Part shown: piece after piece, positions 13,741 to 26,300 of the stretch
Position numbering within the stretch: the stretch's first letter is position 1
Layout: each line of letters opens with the position of its first letter
Source of the DNA: Rattus norvegicus
Lineage: Eukaryota > Chordata > Mammalia > Rodentia > Muridae
Direction of reading: 5' to 3'
DNA: 64,000 nt
Assembly: GCF_036323735.1 (NCBI RefSeq)
Contig: NC_086036.1
Location: forward strand, 19,758,064-19,822,063
Notes under the pieces: model-generated
What the model was told of the DNA's origin: nothing
The model's input: the letters and a program-made list of their open reading frames with translations, nothing else
The model's database searches: none
Translations under genes and position numbers: made by a program

Positions 13741-15555
13741 CCTAGGCCAGAGGGGTAACACAACATAGGCCAGAGGGGTAACACAACATAAGCCAGAGGG
13801 GTAACACAACATAGGCCAGAGGGGTAACACAATAGGCCAGAGGGGTAACACAACATAGGCCAGAGCTGTAACACAACATAGGCCAGAGGGGTAACACAAC
13901 ATAGGCCAGAGGGGTAACACAACATAGGCCAGAGGGGTAACACAACATAGGCCAGAGGGGTAACACAACATAAGCCAGAGGGGTAACACAACATAGGCCA
14001 GAGGGGTAACACAACATAAGCCAGAGGGGTAACACAAAATAGGCCAGAGGGGTAACACAACATAGGCCAGAGGGGTAACACAACATGAGCCAGAGGGGTA
14101 ACACAACATAGGCCAGAGGGGTAACACAACATAGGCCAGAGGGGTAACACAACATAAGCCAGAGGTGTAACACAACATAAGCCAGAGGGGTAACACAACA
14201 TAAGCCAGAGGGGTAACACAACATAGGCCAGAGGGGTAACACAACATAGGCCAGAGGGGTAACACAACATAGGCCAGAGGGGTAACACAACATAAGCCAG
14301 AGGGGTAACACAACATAAGCCAGAGGGGTAACACAACATAAGCCAGAGGGGTAACACAACATAGGCCAGAGGGGTAACACAACATAGGCCAGAGGGGTAA
14401 CACAACATAGGCCAGAGGGGTAACACAACATAGGCAAGAGGGGTAACACAACATAAGCCAGAGGGGTAACACAACATAAGCCAGAGGGGTAACACAACAT
14501 AGGCCAGAGGGGTAACACAACATAAGCCAGAGGGGTAACACAACATAGGCCAGAGGGGTAACACAACATAGGCCAGAGGGGTAACACAACATAAGCCAGA
14601 GGGGTAACACAACATAAGCCAGAGGGGTAACACAACATAAGCCAGAGGGGTAACACAACATAGGCCAGAGGGGTAACACAACATAAGCCAGAGGGGTAAC
14701 ACAACATAAGCCAGAGGGGTAACACAACATAGGCCAGAGGGGTAACACAACATAAGCCAGAGGGTTAACACAACATAGGCCAGAGGGGTAACACAACATA
14801 AGCAAGAGGGGTAACACAACATAGGCAAGAGGGGTAACACAACATAGGCCAGAGGGGTAACACAACATAGGCCAGAGGGGTAACACAACATAAGCCAGAG
14901 GGGTAACACAACATAAGCCAGAGGGGTAACACAACATAGGCCAGAGGGGTAACACAACATAGGCCAGAGGGGTAACACAACATAAGCCAGAAGGGTAACA
15001 CAACATAGGCCAGAGGGGTAACACAACATAAGCCAGAGGGGTAACACAACATAAGCCAGAGGGGTAACACAACATAAGCCAGAGGGGTAACACAACATAG
15101 GCCAGAGGGGTAACACAACATAAGCCAGAGGGGTAACACAACATAGGCCAGAGGGGTAACACAACATAGGCCAGAGGGGTAACACAACATAAGCCAGAGG
15201 GGTAACACAACATAGGCCAGAGGGGTAACACAACATAGGCCAGAGGGGTAACACAACCTAGGCCAGAGGGGTAACACAACATAAGCCAGAGGGGTAACAC
15301 AACATAGGCCAGAGGGGTAACACAACATAAGCCAGAGGGGTAACACAACATAGGCCAGAGGGGTAACACAACATAGGCCAGAGGGGTAACACAACATAAG
15401 CCAGAGGGGTAACACAACATAAGCCAGAGGGGTAACACATCATAAGCCAGAGGGGTAACACAACATAGGCCAGAGGGGTAACACAACATAAGCCAGAGGG
15501 GTAACACAACATAGGCCAGAGGGGTAACACAACATAGGCCAGAGGGGTAACACAA
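13741..15555. repeat. Higher-order block within the 23-bp array (copy 1)
   Basis: Rare variants mark this block: CCTAGGCC at 13741, a 2-bp deletion (ACAATAGG) at 13831, GAGCTG with its C at 13866, AACACAAAAT at 14031 and CATGAGCC at 14084. The same five markers recur exactly 1,815 bp downstream at 15556, 15646, 15681, 15846 and 15899. That shows duplication of a block of about 79 units. The true block limits may extend beyond the markers. Confidence 0.85.
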
Positions 15556-17370
15556 CCTAGGCCAGAGGGGTAACACAACATAGGCCAGAGGGGTAACACA
15601 ACATAAGCCAGAGGGGTAACACAACATAGGCCAGAGGGGTAACACAATAGGCCAGAGGGGTAACACAACATAGGCCAGAGCTGTAACACAACATAGGCCA
15701 GAGGGGTAACACAACATAGGCCAGAGGGGTAACACAACATAGGCCAGAGGGGTAACACAACATAGGCCAGAGGGGTAACACAACATAAGCCAGAGGGGTA
15801 ACACAACATAGGCCAGAGGGGTAACACAACATAAGCCAGAGGGGTAACACAAAATAGGCCAGAGGGGTAACACAACATAGGCCAGAGGGGTAACACAACA
15901 TGAGCCAGAGGGGTAACACAACATAGGCCAGAGGGGTAACACAACATAGGCCAGAGGGGTAACACAACATAAGCCAGAGGTGTAACACAACATAAGCCAG
16001 AGGGGTAACACAACATAAGCCAGAGGGGTAACACAACATAGGCCAGAGGGGTAACACAACATAGGCCAGAGGGGTAACACAACATAGGCCAGAGGGGTAA
16101 CACAACATAAGCCAGAGGGGTAACACAACATAAGCCAGAGGGGTAACACAACATAAGCCAGAGGGGTAACACAACATAGGCCAGAGGGGTAACACAACAT
16201 AGGCCAGAGGGGTAACACAACATAGGCCAGAGGGGTAACACAACATAGGCAAGAGGGGTAACACAACATAAGCCAGAGGGGTAACACAACATAAGCCAGA
16301 GGGGTAACAAAACATAGGCCAGAGGGGTAACACAACATAAGCCAGAGGGGTAACACAACATAGGCCAGAGGGGTAACACAACATAGGCCAGAGGGGTAAC
16401 ACAACATAAGCCAGAGGGGTAACACAACATAAGCCAGAGGGGTAACACAACATAAGCCAGAGGGGTAACACAACATAGGCCAGAGGGGTAACACAACATA
16501 AGCCAGAGGGGTAACACAACATAAGCCAGAGGGGTAACACAACATAGGCCAGAGGGGTAACACAACATAAGCCAGAGGGGTAACACAACATAGGCCAGAG
16601 GGGTAACACAACATAGGCCAGAGGGGTAACACAACATAGGCCAGAGGGGTAACACAACATAGGCCAGAGGGGTAACACAACATAAGCCAGAGGGGTAACA
16701 CAACATAGGCCAGAGGGGTAACACAACATAGGCCAGAGGGGTAATACAACATAGGCCAGAGCTGTAACACAACATAGGACAGAGGGGTAACACAACATAG
16801 GCCAGAGAGGTAACACAACATAGGCCAGAGGGGTAACACAACATAGGCCAGAGGGGTAACACAACATAGGCCAGAGGGGTAACACAACATAGGCCGGCGG
16901 AGTAACACAACATAAGCCAGAGGGGTAACACAACATAGGCCAGAGGGGTAACACAACATAGGCCAGAGGGGTAACACAACATAGGCCAGAGGGGTAACAC
17001 AACATAGGCCAGAGGGGTAACACAACATAGGCCAGAGGGGTAACACAACATAGGCCAGAGGGGTAACACAACATAGGCCAGAGGGGTAACACAACATAGG
17101 CCAGAGGGGTAACACAACATAGGACAGAGGGGTAACACAACATAGGCCAGAGGGGTAACACAACATAGGCCAGAGGGGTAACACAACATAGGCCAGAGGG
17201 GTAACACAACATAGGCCAGAGGGGTAACACAACATAGGCCAGAGGGGTAACACAACATAAGCCAGAGGGGTAACACAAAATAGGCCAGAGGGGTAACACA
17301 ACATAAGCCAGAGGGGTAACACAACATGAGCCAGAGGGGTAACACAACATAGGCCAGAGGGGTAACACAA
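15556..17370. repeat. Higher-order block within the 23-bp array (copy 2)
   Basis: This is the downstream partner of the block starting at 13741, with five markers at exactly +1,815 bp. A third, partial relative follows: GAGCTG at 18832, AACACAAAAT at 18997 and CATGAGCC at 19050 all lie 3,151 bp after their copy-2 counterparts. AACACAAAAT at 17272 and CATGAGCC at 17325 lie 1,426 bp (62 units) after them. The end coordinate is set only by the 1,815-bp period. Confidence 0.75.
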
Positions 17371-20300
17371 CATAGGCCAGAGGGGTAACACAACATAAGC
17401 CAGAGGGGTAACACAACATAAGCCAGAGGGGTAACACAACATAAGCCAGAGGGGTAACACAACATAGGCCAGAGGGGTAACACAACATAGGCCAGAGGGG
17501 TAACACAACATAGGCCAGAGGGGTAACACAACATAAGCCAGAGGGATAACACAACATAAGCCAGAGGGGTAACACAACATAAGCCAGAGGGGTAACACAA
17601 CATAGGCCAGAGGGGTAACACAACATAGGCCAGAGGGGTAACACAACATAAGCCAGAGGGGTAACACAACATAAGCCAGAGGGGTAACACAACATAAGCC
17701 AGAGGGGTAACACAACATAGGCCAGAGGGGTAACACAACATAGGCCAGAGGGGTAACACAACATAAGCCAGAGGGGTAACACAACATAGGCCAGAGGGGT
17801 AACACAACATAAGCCAGAGGGTTAACACAACATAGGCCAGAGGGGTAACACAACATAAGCCAGAGGGGTAACACAACATAGGCCAGAGGGGTAACACAAC
17901 ATAGGCCAGAGGGGTAACACAACATAGGCCAGAGGGGTAACACAACATAAGCCAGAGGGGTAACACAACATAAGCCAGAGGGGTAACACAACATAGGCCA
18001 GAGGGGTAACACAACATAAGCCAGAGGGGTAACACAACATAGGCCAGAGGGGTAACACAACATAAGCCAGAGGGGTAACACAACATAGGCCAGAGGGGTA
18101 ACACAACATAGGCCAGAGGGGTAACACAACATAAGCCAGAGGGGTAACACAACATAGGCCAGAGGGGTAACACAACATAAGCCAGAGGGGTAACACAACA
18201 TAAGCCAGAGGGGTAACACAACATAAGCCAGAGGGGTAACACAACATAGGCCAGAGGGGTAACACAACATAAGCCAGAGGGGTAACACAACATAGGCCAG
18301 AGGGGTAACACAACATAGGCCAGAGGGGTAACACAACATAAGCCAGAGGGGTAACACAACATAGGCCAGAGGGGTAACACAACATAGGCCAGAGGGGTAA
18401 CACAACCTAGGCCAGAGGGGTAACACAACATAAGCCAGAGGGGTAACACAACATAGGCCAGAGGGGTAACACAACATAAGCCAGAGGGGTAACACAACAT
18501 AGGCCAGAGGGGTAACACAACATAGGCCAGAGGGGTAACACAACATAAGCCAGAGGGGTAACACAACATAAGCCAGAGGGGTAACACAACATAAGCCAGA
18601 GGGGTAACACAACATAGGCCAGAGGGGTAACACAACATAAGCCAGAGGGGTAACACAACATAGGCCAGAGGGGTAACACAACATAGGCCAGAGGGGTAAC
18701 ACAACCTAGGCCAGAGGGGTAACACAACATAGGCCAGAGGGGTAAAACAACATAAGCCAGAGGGGTAACACAACATAGGCCAGAGGGGTAACACAACATA
18801 GGCCAGAGGGGTAACACAACATAGGCCAGAGCTGTAACACAACATAGGCCAGAGGGGTAACACAACATAGGCCAGAGGGGTAACACAACATAGGCCAGAG
18901 GGGTAACACAACGTAGGCCAGAGGGGTAACACAACATAAGCCAGAGGGGTAACACAACATAGGCCAGAGGGGTAACACAACATAAGCCAGAGGGGTAACA
19001 CAAAATAGGCCAGAGGGGTAACACAACATAAGCCAGAGGGGTAACACAACATGAGCCAGAGGGGTAACACAACATAGGCCAGAGGGGTATCACAACATAG
19101 GCCAGAGGGGTAACACAACATAAGCCAGAGGGGTAACACAACATAAGCCAGAGGGGTAACACAACATAAGCCAGAGGGGTAACACATCATAGGCCAGAGG
19201 GGTAACACAACATAGGCCAGAGGGGTAACACAACATAGGCCGGAGGAATAACACAACATAAGCCAGAGGGGTAACACAACATAGGCCGGAGGGGTAACAC
19301 AACATAAGCCAGAGGGGTAACACAACATAGGCCAGAGGGGTAACACAACATAGGCCAGAGGGATAACACAACATAGGCCAGAGGGGTAACACAACATAGG
19401 CCAGAGGGGTAACACAACATAGGCCAGAGGGGTAACACAACATAGGCCAGAGGGGTAACACAACATAAGCCAGAGGGTAACACAACATAGGCCAGAGGGG
19501 TAACACAACATAGGCCAGAGGGGTAACACAACATAAGACAGAGGGGTAACACAACATAAGCCAGAGGGGTAACACAACATAAGCCAGAGGGGTAACACAA
19601 CATAAGCCAGAGGGGTAACACAACATAGGCCAGAGGGGTAACACAACATAAGCCAGAGGGGTAACACAACATAAGCCAGAGGGGTAACACAACATAGGCC
19701 AGAGGAGTAACACAACATAAGTCAGAGGGGTAACACAACATAGGCCAGAGGGGTAACACAACATAAGCCAGAGGGGTAACCCAACATAGGCCAGAGGGGT
19801 AACACAACATAGGCCAGAGGGTAACACAACATAGGCCAGAGGGGTAACACAACATAGGCCAGAGGGGTAACACAACATAGGCCAGAGGGGTAACACAACA
19901 TAGGCCAGAGGGGTAACACAACATAAGCCAGAGGGGTAACACAACATAGGCCAGAGGGGTAACACAACATAGGCCAGAGGGTTAACACAACATAGGCCAG
20001 AGGGGTAACACAACATAGGCCAGAGGGGTAACACAACATAAGCCAGAGGGGTAACACAACATAAGCCAGAGGGGTAACACAACATAGGCCAGAGGGGTAA
20101 CACAACATAAGCCAGAGGGGTAACACAACATAAGCCAGAGGGGTAACACAACATAGGCCAGAGGAGTAACACAACATAAGCCAGAGGGGTAACACAACAT
20201 AGGCCAGAGGGGTAACACAACATAGGCCAAAGGGGTAACACAACATACGCCAGAGGGGTAACACAACATAAGCCAGAGGGGTAACACAACATAAGCCAGA

Positions 20301-23300
20301 GGGGTAACACAACATAGGCCAGAGGGGTAACACAACATAAGCCAGAGGGGTAACACAACATAAGCCAGAGTGGTAACACAACATAGGCCAGAGGAGTAAC
20401 ACAACATAAGCCAGAGGGGTAACACAACATAGGCCAGAGGGGTAACACAACATAAGCCAGAGGGGTAACAAACATAGGCCAGAGGGGTAACACAACATAA
20501 GCCAGAGGGGTAACACAACATGAGCCAGAGGGGTAACACAACATAGGCCAGAGGGGTAACACAACATAGGCCAGAGGGGTAACACAACATAAGCCAGAGG
20601 GGTAACACAACATAGGCCAGAGGGTAACACAACATAGGCCAGAGGGGTAACACAACATAAGCCAGAGGGGTAACACAACATAAGCCAGAGGGGTAACACA
20701 ACATAGGCCAGAGGAGTAACACAACATAAGCCAGAGGGGTAACACAACATAGGCCAGAGGGGTAACACAACATAAGCCAGAGGGGTAACACAACATAGGC
20801 CAGAGGGGTAACACAACATAAGCCAGAGGGGTAACACAACATAAGCCAGAGGGGTAACACAACATAGGCCAGAGGGGTAACACAACATAGGCCAGAGGGG
20901 TAACACAACATAAGCCAGAGGGGTAACACAACATAAGCCAGAGGGGTAACACAACATAGGCCAGAGGGGTAACACAACATAAGCCAGAGGGGTAACACAA
21001 CATAGGCCAGAGGGGTAACACAACATAAGCCAGAGGGGTAACACAACATAGGCCAGAGGGGTAACACAACATAAGCCAGAGGGGTAACACAACATAAGCC
21101 AGAGGGGTAACACAACATAGGCCAGAGGGGTAACACAACATAAGCCAGAGGGGTAACACAACATAAGCCAGAGGGGTAACACAACATAGGCCAGAGGGGT
21201 AACACAACATAGGCCAGAGGGGTAACACAACATAAGCCAGAGGGGTAACACAACATAAGCCAGAGGGGTAACACAACATAAGCCAGAGGGGTAACACAAC
21301 ATAGGCCAGAGGGGTAACACAACATAGGCCAGAGGGGTAACACAACATAGGCCAGAGGGGTAACACAACATAAGGCAGAGGGGTAACACAACATAAGCCA
21401 GAGGGGTAACACAACATAGGCCAGAGGGGTAACACAACATAAGCCAGAGGGGTAACACAACATAGGCCAGAGGGGTAACACAATATAGGCCAGAGGGGTA
21501 ACACAACATAAGCCAGAGGGGTAACACAACATAAGCCAGAGGGGTAACACAACATAAGCCAGAGGGGTAACACAACATAAGCCAGAGGGGTAACACAACA
21601 TAAGCCAGAGGGGTAACACAACATAAGCCAGAGGGGTAACACAACATAAGCCAGAGGGGTAACACAACATAAGCCAGAGGGGTAACACAACATAGGCCAG
21701 AGGGGTAACACAACATAAGCCAGAGGGGTAACACAACAGAGGCCAGAGGGTTAACACAACATAGGCCAGAGGGGTAACACAACATAAGCCAGAGGGGTAA
21801 CACAACATAAGCCAGAGGGGTAACACAACATAAGCCAGAGGGGTAACACAACATAAGCCAGAGGGGTAACACAACATAAGCCAGAGGGGTAACACAACAT
21901 AGGCCAGAGGGGTAACACAACATAGGCCAGAGGGGTAACACAACATAGGCAGGAGGGGTAACACAACATAGGCCAGAGGGGTAACACAACATAGGCCAGA
22001 GGGGTAACACAACATCGGCCAGAGGGGTAACACAACATAAGCCAGAGGGGTAACACAACATAGGCCAGAGGTGTAACACAACATAGGCCAGAGGGGTAAC
22101 ACAACATAAGACAGAGGGGTAACACAACATAAGCCAGAGGGGTAACACAACATAAGACAGAGGGGTAACAAAACATAAGCCAGAGGGGTAACACAACATA
22201 AGCCAGAGGGGTAACACAACATAGGCCAGAGGGGTAACACAACATAGGCCAGAGGGGTAACACAACATAAGCCAGAGGGGTAACACAACATAAGCCAGAG
22301 GGGTAACACAACATAAGCCAGAGGGGTAACACAACATAAGCCAGAGGGGTAACACAACATAGGCCAGAGGGGTAACACAACATAAGCCAGAGGGGTAACA
22401 CAACATAAGCCAGAGGGTAACACAACATAGGCCAGAGGGGTAACACAACAAAAGCCAGAGGGGTAACACAACATAGGCCAGAGGGGTAACACAACATAGG
22501 CCAGAGGGGTAACACAACATAAGCCAGAGGGGTAACACAACATAAGCCAGAGGGGTAACACAACATAGGCCAGAGGAGTAACACAACATAAGCCAGTGGG
22601 GTAACACAACATAGGCCAGAGGGGTAACACAACATAAGCCAGAGGGGTAACACAACATAGGACACAGGGGTAACACAACATAAGCCAGAGGGGTAACACA
22701 ACATAAGCCAGAGGGGTAACACAACATAGGCCAGAGGGGTAACACAACATAGGCCAGAGGGGTAACACAACATAAGCCAGAGGGGTAACACAACATAAGC
22801 CAGAGGGGTAACACAACATAAGCCAGAGGGGTAACACAACATAGGCCAGAGGGGTAACACAACATAGGCCAGAGGGGTAACACAACATAGGCCAGAGGGG
22901 TAACACAACATAAGCCAGAGGGGTAACACAACATAGGCCAGAGGGGTAACACAACATAGGCCAGAGGGGTAACACAACATAAGCCAGAGGGGTAACACAA
23001 CATAGGCCAGAGGGGTAACACAACATAGGCCAGAGGGGTAACACAACATAAGCCAGAGGGGTAACACAACATAAGCCAGAGGGGTAACACAACATAAGCC
23101 AGAGGGGTAACACAACATAGGCCAGAGGGGTAACACAACATAGGCCAGAGGGGTAACACAACATAGGCCAGAGGGGTAACACAACATAAGCCAGAGGGGT
23201 AACACAACATAAGCCAGAGGGGTAACACAACATAGGCCAGAGGGGTAACACAACATAAGCCAGAGGGGTAACACAACATAGGCCAGAGGGGTAACACAAC

Positions 23301-26300
23301 ATAGGCCAGAGGGGTAACACAACATAAGCCAGAGGGGTAACACAACATAAGCCAGAGGGGTAACACAACATAAGCCAGAGGGGTAACACAACATAAGCCA
23401 GAGGGGTAACACAACATAAGCCAGAGGGGTAACACAACATAAGCCAGAGGGGTAACACAACATAAGCCAGAGGGGTAACACAACATAGGCCAGAGGGGTA
23501 ACACAACATAAGCCAGAGGGGTAACACAACATAGGCCAGAGGGGTAACACAACATAGGCCAGAGGGGTAACACAACATAAGCCAGAGGGGTAACACAACA
23601 TAGGCCAGAGGGGTAACACAACATAAGCCAGAGGGGTAACACAAAATAAGCCAGAGGGGTAACACAACATAAGCCAGAGGGGTAACACAACATAGGCCAG
23701 AGGGGTAACACAACATAGGCCAGAGGGGTAACACAACATAGGCCAGAGGGGTAACACAACATAGGCCAGAGGGGTAACACAACATAGGCCAGAGGGGTAA
23801 CACAACATAAGCCAGAGGGGTAACACAGCATAGGCCAGAGGGGTAACACAACATAGGCCAGAGGGGTAACACAACATACGCCAGAGGGGTAACACAACAT
23901 AAGCCAGAGGGGTAACACAACATAAGCCAGAGGGGTAACACAACATAAGCCAGAGGGGTAACACAACATAAGCCAGATGGGTAACACAACATAAGCCAGA
24001 GGGGTAACACAACATAGGCCAGAGGAGTAACACAACATAAGCCAGAGGGGTAACACAACATAGGCCAGAGGGGTAACACAACATAAGCCAGAGGGGTAAC
24101 ACAACATAGGCCAGAGGGGTAACACAACATAAGCCAGAGGGGTAACACAACATAAGCCAGAGGGGTAACACAACATAGGCCAGAAGGGTAACACAACATA
24201 GGCCAGAGGGGTAACACAACATAAGCCAGAGGGGTAAAACAACATAAGCCAGAGGGGTAACACAACATAAGCCAGAGGGGTAACACAACATAGGCCAGAG
24301 GGGTAACACAACATAGGCCAGAGGGGTAACACAACATAGGCCAGAGGGTAACACAACATAAGCCAGAGGGGTAACACAACATAAGCCAGAGTGGTAACAC
24401 AACATAGGCCAGAGGGGTAACACAACATAAGCCAGAGGGTTAACACAACATAGGCCAGAGGGGTAACACAACATAGGCCAGAGGGGTAACACAACATAAG
24501 CCAGAGTGGTAACACAACATAAGCCAGAGGGGTAACACAACATAAGCTAGAGGGGTCACACAACATAAGCCAGAGGGGTAACACAACATAAGCCAGAGGG
24601 GTAACACAACATAAGCCAGAGGGGTAACACAACATAAGCCAGAGGGGTAACACAACATAAGCCAGAGGGGTAACACAACATAGGCCAGAGGGGTAACACA
24701 ACATAGGCCAGAGGGGTAACACAACATAGGCCAGAGGGGTAACACAACATAAGCCAGAGGGGTAACACAACATAGGCCAGAGGGGTAACACAACATAGGC
24801 CAGAGGGGTAACACAACATAGGCCAGAGGGGTAACACAACATAAGCCAGAGGGGTAACACAACATAAGCCAGAGGGGTAACACAACATAGGCCAGAGGGG
24901 TAACACAACATAAGCCAGAGGGGTAACACAACATAGGCCAGAGGGGTAACACAACATAGGCCAGAGGGGTAACACAACATAAGCCAGAGGGGTAACACAA
25001 CATAAGCCAGAGGGGTAACACAACATAAGCCAGAGGGGTAACCCAACATAAGCCAGAGGGGTAACACAACATAAGCCAGAGGGGTAACACAACATAGGCC
25101 AGAGAGGTAACACAACATAAGCCAGAGGGGTAACACAACATAGGCCAGAGGGGTAACACAACATAAGCCAGAGGGGTAACACAACATAAGCCAGAGGGGT
25201 AACACAACATAAGCCAGAGGGGTAACACAACATAAGCCAGAGGGGTAAGACAACATAAGCCAGAGGGGTAACACAACATAAGCCAGAGGGGTAACACAAC
25301 ATAAGCCAGAGGGGTAACACAACATAGGCCAGAGGGGTAACACAACATAGGCCAGAGGGGTAACACAACATTAGCCAGAGGGGTAACACAACATAGGCCA
25401 GAGGGGTAACACAACATAAGCCAGAGGGGTAACACAACATAAGCCAGAGGGTTAACACAACATAGGCCAGAGGGGTAACACAACATAAGCCAGAGGGGTA
25501 ACACAACATAGGCCAGAGGGGTAACACAACATAGGCCAGAGGGGTAACACAACATAGGCCAGAGGGTAACACAACATAAGCCAGAGGGGTAACACAACAT
25601 AGGCCAGAGGGGTAACACAACATAGGCCAGAGGGGTAACACAACATAGGCCAGAGGGGTAAGACAACATAAGCCAGAGGGGTAACACAACATAAGCCAGA
25701 GGGGTAACACAACATAAGCCAGAGGGGTAACACAACATAAGCCAGAGGGGTAACACAACATAAGCCAGAGGGGTAACACAACATAGGCCAGAGGGGTAAC
25801 ACAACATAGGCCAGAGGGGTAACACAACATAAGCCAGAGGGGTAACACAACATAAGCCAGAGGGGTAACACAACATAAGCCAGAGGGTTAACACAACATA
25901 GGCCAGAGGGGTAACACAACATAAGCCAGAGGGATAACACAACATAGGCCAGAGGGGTAACACAACATAAGCCAGAGGGTTAACACAACATAGGCCAGAG
26001 GGGTAACACAACATAAGCCAGAGGGGTAACACAACATAGGCCAGAGGGGTAACACAACATAGGCCAGAGGGGTAACACAACATAGGCCAGAGGGGTAACA
26101 CAACATAAGCCAGAGGGGTAACACAACATAAGCCAGAGGGGTAACACAACATAGGCCAGAGGGGTAACACAACATAGGCCAGAGGGGTAACACAACATAA
26201 GCCAGAGGGGTAACACAACATAGGCCAGAGGGGTAACACAACATAAGCCAGAGGGGTAACACAACATAAGCCAGAGGGGTAACACAACATAAGTCAGAGG

